Positions 17,646 to 27,241 of a DNA stretch of 64,000 bases are shown here, piece by piece (position 1 is the first letter of the stretch; the number at the start of each line of letters is the position of its first letter). The DNA is from Arthrobacter sp. MYb229. GTDB lineage: Bacteria; Actinomycetota; Actinomycetes; Actinomycetales; Micrococcaceae. The position numbers and the translations under genes are program-made. The notes beneath the pieces are model-generated. The model saw only the letters and a list, made by a program, of their open reading frames with translations. It was not told where the DNA came from and made no database searches. The stretch spans positions 992,001-1,056,000 of the forward strand of contig NZ_PCPS01000001.1 in assembly GCF_002975405.1 (NCBI RefSeq), written 5' to 3'.

Positions 17646-19912
17646 AGACGGACTTCCGCGGGCTTTGGATCTTGGCCGGGGCCTGGGTGACCGCATACCT
17701 GCAACCGCCGCTGCTGGTCACCATCATCGTGCTGCTGCTCTTCCTCGTGGGCTTCGCGCTGCTGCTGCGCCGGCGCCACGATGCTCCCTCCTCGGCTCCC
17801 TGGTTCAGCGGACCGCTGCTGCTGCTCCTGGCCTCGATCAGCATCAGCTTCGCCGCCCTGGGGCAGAACGACTGCCGGCTGCCCGAGGGAGCAGAACAGC
17901 AGCGGCGGGTCATCGTGGCCTTTAACGATCCGCCGCGCCTCGGCGAAGACGGAACGAACAAGGGCATTGCGCAGATCGGAGAATATTGGCACCAGGAGCA
18001 GTGGGTTGCTTGCCCCATTCCGATATATCTGAGCCTGCCCTACCCGCTGGAAACCGGCGCGGATAGTTTCGAAACAATTCTGGACCTGCAATCCACCGGG
18101 GCAAAAGGTGCATTCCACTGGTGGGCTCGGGCACAGAGCGAACCGGTGGTGAAGACCTGGCAGGAACCGACACCGGCAGATCACTTGAAAACCAGATTCG
18201 CGTCGAGCCTGAAAGAACTACCCGACGAGGCCCGCGGGCTCCTTCCGGGCATGCTCTACGGGGACCGCTCGGGGCAGGGCGAAGAACTCTCCGCGGCAAT
18301 GAAAGACAGCGGGCTGAGCCACCTCACCGCCGTCAGCGGGTCAAACGTGGCGTTGCTCGGTGCCATGGTGCTGGTGATCCTCAGGCTTTGCGCCGTGCCC
18401 AGGGTGCTGGCCGCGCTGCTGGGCATCGGCTTCCTGGCCTTATTCATCTGGTTCGTGGGCCCTGACCCGAGTGTGCTCCGCGCCGGATTAATGGGAATCA
18501 TCGCAACAATCTCGCTCATGCTGGGCCGCGGGCGCGGGTCCTTGGGCATCTTGAGCCTGTCGGGGACCATTTTGCTGCTGATCGATCCGTCGCTAGCAGT
18601 GGAACCGGCCTTCGCCTTATCCGTACTGGCCACCTTGGGCATCATCGTACTGACACCGGCCCTCACCGACATCCTTTCACGCCTCTTCCCGTCGTGGTTT
18701 GCGCAATTGACGGCAATTTGCTGCGCCGCGCAATTCACCTGTCTGCCGGTGATCATCGCCTTGAACTCAAATTTCAGCCTGTACTCGCTGCCGGCCAACC
18801 TCTTGGTCGCACCATTGCTGCCCCTGATCACCAGCATGGGGGTGATCAGCCTGCTGTGCTGTACTCCATTGCCGGCGGTCACCGACATCTTGTTATGGGT
18901 GCCTGGCCTTCCGGCGGGATGGATTGGAAAGCTCGCGCTCTGGGTAGTCGAGCTGCCCGGTGCCGCACGTTCATGGCCTCCTGGGATTGCCGGCATCTCG
19001 CTCGCAGTGGGATTCTCGGTGGTGTTCGCCGTCCTGCTGCTGAGCACCTATGAAAGCGAGCACGCGAGTATTCATCGGCTGGCCGGCGCCGGATTGGCGG
19101 TGCTCGTGGTGCTCCTCGTGTCGCTGGTGCTCCCGGCGACCCTGTTCTACCGTCCGGCGATCCCGGTGACCTGGAATATCGCGATGTGCGATGTCGGCCA
19201 GGGTGACGCGTTCGTGATTCGTAGTGGTCCCGCTGAGGGGTGGCTCTTGGACGCCGGACCCACGGATGGGGGCGTGGCTGGCTGCCTGGATCAGCTGGGG
19301 ATCAAAAAGTTATCCAAGGTCTTCATCACGCATGAACACGCCGATCATCTTGGCGGGATCGCCGACGTGGAAGCGGCCGGAATTCAAATCGATCAGCGTC
19401 TGGTTTCCACCGGCTTCGACCCTAGCCGCTGGTCCGAGACCGCAGTGCTCAAACCGGGGGATAGCGGTGGCACGGACGCCGTGCACTACCGGGTGATCGG
19501 GCCAAATGAAATCCGTGCGCGCTATGCCGAACCCAATGACACATCCTTGGTGATCGTTTTCGACTTTCTTGTCCACGGTCAGGTGCTGAGTTTCTTTACC
19601 GCCGGGGACCTGGAGGAAGCAGCGATGCATCAGCTGCTGGCCGAACTGCCGCAACCTCCGGTCCAGGTGCTCAAGGCCTCGCATCACGGCGCGCGAAATG
19701 GCGGCACGGAAATCATTGAAAAATTGCGGCCGCAGGTCCTTTTGATATCTGCGGGTGAAGACAATTCCTATGGTCATCCGCACCAAGAAATTCTCGACGC
19801 GGCGCAGCGAACCGGAGCGCGCGTGATCAGATCCGACCTCGAGGGTACGGTTCTGCTCACATTCGAACCGGACAAGGTGCTCGCCACAGCGATCGGGCCT
19901 GCAGTTCGGTAG
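17642..19912 (+). CDS. comEC: ComEC/Rec2 DNA internalisation channel
   Basis: Polytopic membrane protein thought to form the channel that takes single-stranded DNA across the membrane. After N-terminal helices and a soluble loop comes the competence domain (LPGMLYGDRSG, HLTAVSGSNVALLGAM), more helices, and a C-terminal metallo-beta-lactamase-like domain with CDVGQGDAF and THEHADHLGGI (HxHxDH metal ligands), plus KASHHGARNG. All three ComEC parts are present in 756 residues. Paired with comEA and followed by holA, the usual actinobacterial order. Confidence 0.93.
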   Translation: MKTDFRGLWILAGAWVTAYLQPPLLVTIIVLLLFLVGFALLLRRRHDAPSSAPWFSGPLLLLLASISISFAALGQNDCRLPEGAEQQRRVIVAFNDPPRLGEDGTNKGIAQIGEYWHQEQWVACPIPIYLSLPYPLETGADSFETILDLQSTGAKGAFHWWARAQSEPVVKTWQEPTPADHLKTRFASSLKELPDEARGLLPGMLYGDRSGQGEELSAAMKDSGLSHLTAVSGSNVALLGAMVLVILRLCAVPRVLAALLGIGFLALFIWFVGPDPSVLRAGLMGIIATISLMLGRGRGSLGILSLSGTILLLIDPSLAVEPAFALSVLATLGIIVLTPALTDILSRLFPSWFAQLTAICCAAQFTCLPVIIALNSNFSLYSLPANLLVAPLLPLITSMGVISLLCCTPLPAVTDILLWVPGLPAGWIGKLALWVVELPGAARSWPPGIAGISLAVGFSVVFAVLLLSTYESEHASIHRLAGAGLAVLVVLLVSLVLPATLFYRPAIPVTWNIAMCDVGQGDAFVIRSGPAEGWLLDAGPTDGGVAGCLDQLGIKKLSKVFITHEHADHLGGIADVEAAGIQIDQRLVSTGFDPSRWSETAVLKPGDSGGTDAVHYRVIGPNEIRARYAEPNDTSLVIVFDFLVHGQVLSFFTAGDLEEAAMHQLLAELPQPPVQVLKASHHGARNGGTEIIEKLRPQVLLISAGEDNSYGHPHQEILDAAQRTGARVIRSDLEGTVLLTFEPDKVLATAIGPAVR

Positions 19913-19946
19913 GATCGAGTTAACGCACGACGCATGAAGGAGCTCG

Positions 19947-20939
19947 ATGGCACGCGCGCAAGCATCTCCGGGAATTTCTTGGCGGGATTTAACACCCCAA
20001 CCCTTGATTCTGCTGACCGGATCCGAACAATATCTGGCTTCGCGCGCCTTCGAGCTGTTGCGCAGCCAAGCTGCTACGCGCGAGGACATCCAGCATACTC
20101 GGCTCAACGCGGCCAGCTACGAGCCAGGCGAACTGTTGCTGGCCACGAGCTCCTCGTTGTTTTCCAGCGCGAACCTCGTCGAGGTACACGACCTGGCATC
20201 AATGAACGAGTACTTCCTCAAAGATGCCTTGAATTATCTGAAGGATCAGGCACCGGAGAATGTGCTGATCATGCACCACTCCGGGGGTACCCGCGGCAAG
20301 AAATTACTGGATGCCATAAAGGCCGCCGGCGCGTTGCTCGTCAATTGCCAGCCGATTAAACGCGACGCCGAGAAAATCGACTTTGTGCAGGCCGAATTCA
20401 AGTCAGCCAAGCGCCGGATCACCAATGATGCGGTGAAGTCACTAGTCGCCGCGGTTGGCAATTCCTTGGCAGAGCTTGGATCCAGCTGTCACCAGCTGAT
20501 TCAGGACACCACCGGAACCATCGATCAAGAGGTGGTCGATCGGTACTATGGTGGCCGTATCGAAGCGACGGCCTTCAAAGTGGCGGACGCCGCCTTGGCC
20601 GGAAATGCGCAATTGGCCTTGACCACGTTGCGCCACTCCCTGGATACCGGAACAGATCCAATTCCCATCGTCGCGACCTTGGCGATGAAGATCCGTCAGT
20701 TGGCGAAGGTGCTCGGAGTCAACGAGCCGGCGGCGTCCTTGGCCTCCGAGCTGGGCATGGCGCCGTGGCAGGTTCAGGCAGCGCAGCAGCAAGCACGCGG
20801 TTGGAAACGCGCTGATGTCGCGCAATGCATTGAGAACATCGCCCAAACAGATCGCATGGTCAAAGGCGGCGGGCGGTCACCAGGCTATGCCTTGGAACGT
20901 GCGATCTTATTTATTGCTTCCAAAGCACCGCAGCGATAG
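19947..20939 (+). CDS. holA: DNA polymerase III delta subunit
   Basis: Clamp-loader subunit that opens the beta sliding clamp. The 330-residue protein begins PLILLTGSEQYLASRAFELLR, then VEVHDLASMN and HHSGGTRGKKLLDAIKAAGA, and ends with the alpha-helical C-terminal domain (LAMKIRQLAKVLG). GAAGGAG precedes the ATG. It follows comEC by 34 nt, an order common in many bacteria. Confidence 0.93.
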   Translation: MARAQASPGISWRDLTPQPLILLTGSEQYLASRAFELLRSQAATREDIQHTRLNAASYEPGELLLATSSSLFSSANLVEVHDLASMNEYFLKDALNYLKDQAPENVLIMHHSGGTRGKKLLDAIKAAGALLVNCQPIKRDAEKIDFVQAEFKSAKRRITNDAVKSLVAAVGNSLAELGSSCHQLIQDTTGTIDQEVVDRYYGGRIEATAFKVADAALAGNAQLALTTLRHSLDTGTDPIPIVATLAMKIRQLAKVLGVNEPAASLASELGMAPWQVQAAQQQARGWKRADVAQCIENIAQTDRMVKGGGRSPGYALERAILFIASKAPQR

Positions 20940-20956
20940 CTCGGCTTGCCTGGCAC

Positions 20957-21448
20957 CTAGCTTTCGTTCCGCTTGGGATCGGTGGAACGGGCCAGTTCTT
21001 CGTAGAGCGTCCAAAAATCCACCATGGCGCGCGGCTTGCCGGCGAGCAGATCTTCCAGATACCGCAGATGAGTATGCCAACCGATCAGGTAGTCGGCGGC
21101 CTTATCCGCTAACCCCCGGTGTTCGAGGTGCAACCCGGTGCTGGATTCTCGCCCGGTAAGTTCGATCCGCAACTCCGAGGGCTCTTCGTCGGGGAACTTC
21201 CAGGACATGGCCAAGAGCTTGAGCGGATCAATTCCTCGCACCTGTGAGGTGCAGGGGTAATTCGGTGCGTGTTCGACCGTGACTACTTCACCGGAGCGAA
21301 AGGTCCCAGAGACCAGCGTCCCGAGCCACCCCGACAACGGCGCGGACTCGGTCAGCGCGTGCCACACCTGGTCTGCCGTGGCTGGCATTTCCCAATGGTG
21401 CAGGACACGTCCTGCGAAAATATTTACTGATCTACCGACTAATGGCAT
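20957..21448 (-). CDS. SRPBCC (AHSA1-like) domain protein
   Basis: A 163-residue helix-grip fold protein. Family features are HHWEMPATADQVWHALTESAPLSGWLG at the start and a C-terminal helix (WHTHLRYLEDLLAG) lining a hydrophobic pocket. Members bind small hydrophobic ligands or act as Aha1-like co-chaperones; no specific role can be read here. Convergent with holA (17 nt gap). Confidence 0.8.
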   Translation of the reverse strand: MPLVGRSVNIFAGRVLHHWEMPATADQVWHALTESAPLSGWLGTLVSGTFRSGEVVTVEHAPNYPCTSQVRGIDPLKLLAMSWKFPDEEPSELRIELTGRESSTGLHLEHRGLADKAADYLIGWHTHLRYLEDLLAGKPRAMVDFWTLYEELARSTDPKRNES

Positions 21449-21498
21449 AGCTGAACACTAGCGCAGTGCCGCAGGGCAGAGAAGCGGTGCTTAAAGCA

Positions 21499-21534
21499 CA
21501 AGATCCCCGAAACCCAAGGGCTTCGAGGATCTTG
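21499..21534 (-). terminator. rpsT terminator
   Basis: On the minus strand an inverted repeat with outer arms CAAGATCC and GGATCTTG and further pairing inward (CGAA/TTCG) lies about 20 nt after the rpsT stop. The T-run is weak. Confidence 0.6.
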
Positions 21535-21551
21535 CTGAAGTTTAGCGTTGC

Positions 21552-21812
21552 TTAGAGGGCGTTAACCTTCTTGGCAATGGCCGACTTACGGTTAGCAGCA
21601 TTCTTCTTGTGAAGAACACCCTTGCTAACAGCCTTGTCGAGCTTCTTGCCAGCCAGACGCAATGCGTCAGTTGCCTTATCCTTGTCACCGGCGGCAATTG
21701 CGTCGTTGACGTTACGGACCACGGTCTTAACTTCCGAGCGGACTGCTACGTTACGCAGACGAGCCTTTTCGTTGGTAAGATTACGCTTCTTCTGGGACTT
21801 GATGTTTGCCAC
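21552..21812 (-). CDS. rpsT: 30S ribosomal protein S20
   Basis: Primary 16S rRNA-binding protein. The 86 residues match the family: [20 protein letters not shown] at the N-terminus, the long basic helix with [18 protein letters not shown], and [21 protein letters not shown] at the end. GTG start. The gene stands alone on the minus strand with its own terminator, upstream of holA as in many Actinobacteria. Confidence 0.97.
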   Translation of the reverse strand: MANIKSQKKRNLTNEKARLRNVAVRSEVKTVVRNVNDAIAAGDKDKATDALRLAGKKLDKAVSKGVLHKKNAANRKSAIAKKVNAL

Positions 21813-21982
21813 TTTAATAAACTCTCTCGTTTATTGCGAAATACGGTCGGTAGAGGGTTCATCCTTCGGGCCATCGACTGAGCGGTGTGGGGCACCTATG
21901 GCGACCCAAAGGGGGCGTGTCACCCAACCTGCGTGACACACAAGAATTAACTCTAGCAGAACGCCGCGGCAACGACCAACGC

Positions 21983-22549
21983 CTAGCGGCCGTTATTTAG
22001 GGCGTTCACCACATTGCCGAAACGCTGCTCGTCGAGAATGGCCCCTTCGCGACGTACTGCACTTTGCGACAGGCGGATGATTCGGTCGAGCTTGACCTCG
22101 CTGGGACGGCGCTCGCGGTCCCAGGCGCCGGTTCCGATGTCCATGTAGTCCGGATTGCTGTGACCGCCATTGTTCTTGTCTTTGCTCGTCAGCATCAGGC
22201 CAAGCAACCAGCTGTCATCGCGGCCGATAATCAGCACCGGGCGGTCCTTTCCCTGGCTGTGGTCTTCCTCGTAGGGAACCCAGCCCCAAACCACTTCGCC
22301 GGGATCGGCCTCGCCGTCGAGGCTCGGGTTGTATTCATAGTGGACGGTGCCGCGGAAATCGCCCGGGTAGGCCGATTCGCGGAGGTTATTCCCGCCATTG
22401 CTGCTGCCATGCCGCTGCTGAGCCCGGCTCGGAGCATTGCTCGGCCGGCGGGTAGTGGGGGAGGTGTTTGACCCATTGGCGCGAGTGGAGTTGAAAACCT
22501 TAACTGCACGCACAACGAGGGAAAGAATCTTCTGCACATTCAAAGCCAT
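21983..22549 (-). CDS. PemK/MazF-like family protein
   Basis: The C-terminal about 110 residues have the PemK/MazF fold pattern: GEVVWGWVPYEEDHSQGKDRPVLIIGRDD, then LMLTSKDKN and a terminal helix. MazF proteins are mRNA-cleaving toxins. The first 70 residues are Ser/Asn/Arg-rich and probably disordered after a short hydrophobic stretch. No antitoxin-like small gene lies on either side: the neighbours are rpsT and lepA. It may be a domesticated, chromosomal member rather than an active toxin-antitoxin module. ATG used; an in-frame TTG lies 3 codons upstream. Confidence 0.75.
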   Translation of the reverse strand: MALNVQKILSLVVRAVKVFNSTRANGSNTSPTTRRPSNAPSRAQQRHGSSNGGNNLRESAYPGDFRGTVHYEYNPSLDGEADPGEVVWGWVPYEEDHSQGKDRPVLIIGRDDSWLLGLMLTSKDKNNGGHSNPDYMDIGTGAWDRERRPSEVKLDRIIRLSQSAVRREGAILDEQRFGNVVNALNNGR

Positions 22550-22661
22550 GATCGACAAACTATCAGGGCGCGCGGTACCAAATAGGTAGTGACGCGTAAA
22601 TCATGACAGAATGGAGCCTAATTCCGCGTCTATTCTTAGTTTGCAAATGAGGTCTGTTTAG

Positions 22662-24506
22662 GTGTCTCCATTGGCCCGCACCGCCCAGGTGCCAGCCGCG
22701 ACCGATCCGTCGCTCATCCGTAACTTCTGCATCATTGCCCATATCGACCACGGTAAATCCACCTTGGCCGACCGCATGCTGCAATCCACCGGCGTGGTCT
22801 CCGCACGCGACATGAAGGCCCAGTACCTGGACCGCATGGATATCGAACGTGAACGCGGTATCACCATCAAGTCCCAGGCTGTCCGTATGCCTTGGGAAGT
22901 CGATGGCGTGACCTACGCGCTGAACATGATCGACACGCCTGGCCACGTCGACTTCACCTATGAGGTTTCCCGTTCCCTGGCGGCCTGTGAAGGCGCGGTC
23001 CTGCTCGTTGACGCAGCACAGGGCATCGAAGCACAGACCCTGGCGAACCTCTACCTGGCCATCGAGAGCGATCTGAACATCATTCCGGTGCTCAACAAGA
23101 TCGATCTGCCAAACGCGCAGCCGGAGAAGTATGCCGAAGAGCTGGCAAACCTCATCGGTTGCGATCCCGATGACGTCTTGAAGGTTTCAGGTAAGACCGG
23201 CCAAGGCGTTGAGGCTCTCCTGGATGAGGTCATCAAGCAGCTTCCGCCGCCCGTTGGCGTGGCCGATGCTCCTGCACGGGCCATGATCTTCGACTCCGTC
23301 TATGACACCTACCGCGGTGTGGTCACCTACGTTCGTGTCGTCGACGGCATGTTGCGTCCGCGCGAACGCGTCCAGATGATGTCCACCGGCAGCACGCACG
23401 AACTGCTCGAAATTGGCGTCTCCGCCCCCAACCCGGTTCCAAGTAAGGGACTGGGCGTGGGTGAGGTCGGCTACCTGATCACCGGTGTGAAGGATGTACG
23501 CCAGTCCAAGGTCGGAGACACTGTCACCAATAGCCTGAAGCCTGCCGCTGAGTCCCTCGGCGGATACGAAGATCCGAAGCCGATGGTGTTCTCGGGACTT
23601 TACCCGATGGACGGTACTGATTACCCGGCGCTGCGCGATGCTTTGGATAAGCTTCAGCTCAACGACGCCGCCCTGGTGTACGAGCCAGAGACTTCCGTCG
23701 CTTTGGGCTTCGGGTTCCGCGTTGGCTTCTTGGGGCTCTTGCACCTGGAAATCACCCGTGAGCGTTTGGAGGCCGAGTTCAACCTCGACCTGATTTCTAC
23801 CGCTCCGAACGTGGTCTATGAGGTCATGGGCGAAGACAAGCAGTTGACCACCGTGACCAACCCCTCGGAGTTCCCCGAAGGCAAGATCCTCGAGGTTCAC
23901 GAACCACTGGTCTCGGCAACTATTCTCGCTCCATCCGAATTCATCGGCTCGGTCATGGAATTGTGCCAGGGACGTCGCGGCACCTTGCGCGGTATGGATT
24001 ACCTCAGCGAAGAACGCGTAGAAATGCGCTACACGCTGCCGCTGGCCGAGATCGTTTTCGATTTCTTCGACCATCTGAAGTCACGTACGCGTGGTTACGC
24101 ATCCTTGGACTGGAAGGCCGACGGAAGTCAGGTTGCAGACCTGGTCAAGGTCGATATTCTACTGCAGGGTGAGCAGGTGGACGCGTTTAGCGCGATCACC
24201 CACCGCGACAAGGCGTACTCATACGGCGTGATGATGACCGGCAAGCTGCGTGAACTGATTCCACGCCAGCAGTTCGAGGTGCCGATTCAGGCTGCCATCG
24301 GTTCGCGCATCATCGCCCGCGAGTCCATTCGCGCCATCCGCAAGGATGTGCTGGCCAAGTGCTATGGCGGCGATATCAGCCGCAAGCGCAAGCTGCTGGA
24401 AAAGCAGAAGGCCGGTAAGAAGCGAATGAAGATGGTCGGCCGCGTGGAGGTTCCCCAGGAAGCCTTCATCGCCGCGTTGTCCACCGGCGAAGAGAAAAAG
24501 AAGTAA
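22662..24506 (+). CDS. lepA: Elongation factor 4 (LepA), ribosomal back-translocase GTPase
   Basis: Translation GTPase that can remodel mistranslocated ribosomes. GTPase motifs AHIDHGKST (G1), ERGITIK (G2), DTPGH (G3) and NKIDLP (G4) are present, followed by domains II and III, the EF-G-like domain V and the LepA-specific C-terminal domain ([42 protein letters not shown]). 614 residues, normal. GTG start with GAGG about 10 nt upstream. hemW starts at the base after its stop, so the two form an operon. Confidence 0.97.
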   Translation: MSPLARTAQVPAATDPSLIRNFCIIAHIDHGKSTLADRMLQSTGVVSARDMKAQYLDRMDIERERGITIKSQAVRMPWEVDGVTYALNMIDTPGHVDFTYEVSRSLAACEGAVLLVDAAQGIEAQTLANLYLAIESDLNIIPVLNKIDLPNAQPEKYAEELANLIGCDPDDVLKVSGKTGQGVEALLDEVIKQLPPPVGVADAPARAMIFDSVYDTYRGVVTYVRVVDGMLRPRERVQMMSTGSTHELLEIGVSAPNPVPSKGLGVGEVGYLITGVKDVRQSKVGDTVTNSLKPAAESLGGYEDPKPMVFSGLYPMDGTDYPALRDALDKLQLNDAALVYEPETSVALGFGFRVGFLGLLHLEITRERLEAEFNLDLISTAPNVVYEVMGEDKQLTTVTNPSEFPEGKILEVHEPLVSATILAPSEFIGSVMELCQGRRGTLRGMDYLSEERVEMRYTLPLAEIVFDFFDHLKSRTRGYASLDWKADGSQVADLVKVDILLQGEQVDAFSAITHRDKAYSYGVMMTGKLRELIPRQQFEVPIQAAIGSRIIARESIRAIRKDVLAKCYGGDISRKRKLLEKQKAGKKRMKMVGRVEVPQEAFIAALSTGEEKKK

Positions 24507-25736
24507 ATGCCCTCAGTTTTGCCTGATGGCGATCCGGCTCCGGCCGATGGTCTGCTCCCCGCATTGTGTTCACACAATGCGCAGGAGCGGACCATGTCCT
24601 TTTATGTACATATTCCGTTCTGCACGGTGCGCTGCGGATACTGCGACTTCAACACCTACACCGCAAAGGAACTTGGTTCCGGGGCGAGCCAAGCCAGCTA
24701 TGCGGCCACCGTCAGCCAGGAAATCAGCTTCGCTCGGCAAGTGATGGACAAATCTGGCTTGCCGCATCGTGAAATCGAGACCGTGTTCTTCGGTGGCGGC
24801 ACCCCGACCCTACTGCCAGCCAGCGACCTGGTGTCGGTTTTGGCACGCATCAACAGCGAATTCGGGCTGAAGCCCGGCGCCGAGGTCACTACCGAGGCGA
24901 ACCCGGATTCGGTGACCCGTGAAAGCCTGCAAGAGCTCAAGGACGGCGGGTTCACCCGCGTGTCCTTTGGCATGCAGTCGGCGGTGCCACATGTGCTGGC
25001 GGTGCTGGAGCGAACCCACGATCCCAAGGGCGTGCCGCAGGTGGTCCGCTGGGCTCGCGAAGTGGGTCTCCAGGTGAGCGTCGATCTGATCTATGGGACT
25101 CCGGGGGAGTCCTTGGAGGATTGGCGCACCAGCGTGGAAGCGGCTTTGAGCTATGAACCGGATCACATTTCGGCCTACGCGCTGATTATTGAAGAGGGCA
25201 CCAAGCTTGCGGCGCAGATTCGCCGCGGACAGGTACCGAACATCGACGATGACGATCATGCCGAAAAGTATCAGCTGGCCGATGAAATGTTCGCGGCCGC
25301 GGGCTTCCGCTGGTATGAAGTTAGCAACTGGGCCAAGGGCGAAGGGCATGCTTGCCGGCATAACGTTGCCTACTGGCAAGGCGGAGACTGGTGGGGCGCC
25401 GGACCGGGTGCCCATTCGCATGTTGGTGGCCTGCGCTGGTGGAATGTGAAGCATCCTTCGGCCTACCAGCAGCGGATCGACGGCGGGATTTCCCCGGGCC
25501 ACGGCCGCGAGTTCCCCGATGCCGAGGCAGTCAAACTGGAGCGCACGATGCTGCTGACCCGGTTGGGCAGCGGCATGCCGATCGCCGAATTGGATGAGCA
25601 TGGCCGTCGGGCAGTTGCCGGACTCATTGCCGACGAGCTGATCGAACCGCAGTCGGCCTTTGCCGGAACTATCGTGTTAACGCAACGAGGTCGGCTCCTG
25701 GCCGACCTTGTAGTGCGGGAACTGTTGGACTTCTAA
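24507..25736 (+). CDS. hemW: HemW-like radical SAM protein (heme chaperone)
   Basis: Relative of oxygen-independent coproporphyrinogen III oxidase now regarded as a heme-trafficking protein. The radical SAM cluster motif CTVRCGYCDF (CxxxCxxC) follows YVHIPF; FFGGGTPTLLP and TEANPDSV are typical. About 409 residues from the ATG immediately after lepA; the conserved part begins about 30 residues in at MSFYVHIPFC, so an internal start there cannot be excluded. Convergent with the next gene. Confidence 0.92.
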   Translation: MPSVLPDGDPAPADGLLPALCSHNAQERTMSFYVHIPFCTVRCGYCDFNTYTAKELGSGASQASYAATVSQEISFARQVMDKSGLPHREIETVFFGGGTPTLLPASDLVSVLARINSEFGLKPGAEVTTEANPDSVTRESLQELKDGGFTRVSFGMQSAVPHVLAVLERTHDPKGVPQVVRWAREVGLQVSVDLIYGTPGESLEDWRTSVEAALSYEPDHISAYALIIEEGTKLAAQIRRGQVPNIDDDDHAEKYQLADEMFAAAGFRWYEVSNWAKGEGHACRHNVAYWQGGDWWGAGPGAHSHVGGLRWWNVKHPSAYQQRIDGGISPGHGREFPDAEAVKLERTMLLTRLGSGMPIAELDEHGRRAVAGLIADELIEPQSAFAGTIVLTQRGRLLADLVVRELLDF

Positions 25737-25753
25737 AGTTTCAGCAAGGATTG

Positions 25754-26155
25754 TTACTTCATTAGCCGCAGGTTGAATGCGTAGCGGTATGGGCGTCCCC
25801 TGTTAGCCTGGATGGCTGCACGGGCGCCCATCAGCGTCATATAGACCCAAAGCGCCACGGTGGCTACCGCGAACGCCCAGCCAAACCCGGGAACCAGGGT
25901 GAGCACGTTCAGCACGATGGCCAAAATGGTCAGCGGAAACGTGAAGTTGAAGGCTTCTTTCGACTCCTGCGAGGTAAAAGGTCCACGGTCGCGGTACACG
26001 GCGAAGATGATGGCCGCGGGAATGCATCCCAGTACCGCGCCGAAATGCGACATCATGGCCCATTGGCGATCCTCGGAAGGAGTCAAGGGCAAAGCCGAGA
26101 CCTTGGAACCTTCGAAACGTGAATTTTCCGGCGGTACGGTCTTGCGTGCAGTCAC
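25754..26155 (-). CDS. DUF4870 membrane protein
   Basis: A 133-residue protein with a charged N-terminus, then WAMMSHFGAVLGCIPAAIIFAVYRDRGPFTSQESKEAFNF, typical of DUF4870, and two to three membrane helices to the C-terminus. No known function. GTG start with a GGAAG box upstream. Transcribed in the same direction as the DUF3097 gene behind it. Confidence 0.8.
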   Translation of the reverse strand: MTARKTVPPENSRFEGSKVSALPLTPSEDRQWAMMSHFGAVLGCIPAAIIFAVYRDRGPFTSQESKEAFNFTFPLTILAIVLNVLTLVPGFGWAFAVATVALWVYMTLMGARAAIQANRGRPYRYAFNLRLMK

Positions 26156-26246
26156 GTGGCGCTTCCTTGTTTAGCAGTGGGTGGTCGATCTGATTCTATC
26201 GAGGATCTAGCGACGCAGAGTACAACCCGCCCTAAAAATCCAACTA

Positions 26247-27116
26247 TTAGTCAATCGTTAGGAAACCGTAATCTTCGCTGGTTAGAAAATCGATGAGCTC
26301 CTCGACCTTACCCAGCAGCTGCGGTTCAAGCTGTGCGTAGTGGTCAACTCGGGAAAGGATGCGCTGCCAACCCAGCCCGATGTCCTCGGCAGTTGAATGC
26401 GGCCAGCCGAACGCGCGTAATATTCCGGTTTTCCAATCCGTTCCACGGGGGATCACCGGCCACTTCTCAATATTAAGTGCTGCCGGTTTCACCGCCTGCC
26501 ACACGTCGACATACGGATGACCAAGAATCAGGACATGATTCGCCGCACCGGGAACCGCCATCGCTTCCTTCACGATACGTTCTTCCTTGGTGCCCGCAAT
26601 CAGGTGGTCAACCAAGATCCCCAGACGCCGTTCGGGCGAGGGATTGAAAGCGCGAATGGCGCCGGCAAGATCGTCGACGCCATGCAGAGGCTCAACGACG
26701 ATGCCTTCCACGCGCAGGTCATGGCCCCAGACTTTCTCCACTAGTTCGGCATCGTGCTTGCCTTCGACCCAGATCCGGCTGGCGCGTGCCTCGCGGGCCT
26801 TCAAACCGGTGACCGCCCGGGAACCGGAAGCTGAAACCATGGTCTTTGGCGCCAATGCCTTGGCTTGTGGCTCAACGATCTCCACCGGCTCGCCTTCGAG
26901 CAGGAAGCCGAAGCCCGCTTGGAAAGAGCGGGTCTTGCCCCGCCGGTCTTCCAAAACGATCACCCGCATTCCTCCGGACTTCTCGGTACGCACCACTTCG
27001 CCGACCCAACCGCTGTCCACGTCTTCGAGTAAAAGCCCCATTGAAACCGGAACTTGACGCAGTTTTTTCGGTGCAGGTGCACTGAGGTCGTGGGCTCCCC
27101 AGGAGTAATTGGTCAC
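26247..27116 (-). CDS. DUF3097 family protein
   Basis: A 289-residue actinobacterial protein. Recognisable segments are VSMGLLLEDVDSGWVGEVVRTEKSGG (N-terminal), SRIWVEGKHDAELVEKVWGHDLR (resembles a TOPRIM-like core) and GILVDHLIAGTKEERI, all highly conserved in the family. Function unknown; a role in nucleic-acid handling would be a guess. GTG start. Divergent from hrcA with about 125 nt between them. Confidence 0.85.
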   Translation of the reverse strand: MTNYSWGAHDLSAPAPKKLRQVPVSMGLLLEDVDSGWVGEVVRTEKSGGMRVIVLEDRRGKTRSFQAGFGFLLEGEPVEIVEPQAKALAPKTMVSASGSRAVTGLKAREARASRIWVEGKHDAELVEKVWGHDLRVEGIVVEPLHGVDDLAGAIRAFNPSPERRLGILVDHLIAGTKEERIVKEAMAVPGAANHVLILGHPYVDVWQAVKPAALNIEKWPVIPRGTDWKTGILRAFGWPHSTAEDIGLGWQRILSRVDHYAQLEPQLLGKVEELIDFLTSEDYGFLTID

Positions 27117-27183
27117 GTACTGCCTTTCGCTGTGATCGAATACGCTCGAAATCCAATGCTAGCAACCGATGTAGGTATTAGAC

Positions 27184-27210
27184 TTGGCACTTGATAGGTT
27201 AGAGTGCCAA
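27184..27210. promoter_or_regulatory. CIRCE operator (HrcA binding site)
   Basis: TTGGCACTT, nine bases, then GAGTGCCAA. This is the 9-N9-9 CIRCE inverted repeat with consensus TTAGCACTC-N9-GAGTGCTAA. It ends 31 nt before the hrcA start, so HrcA should repress its own operon with dnaJ and release it on heat shock. Confidence 0.9.
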
Positions 27211-27241
27211 ATCCTTGCCGGAGTTCATAGGAGGTGTTGAC

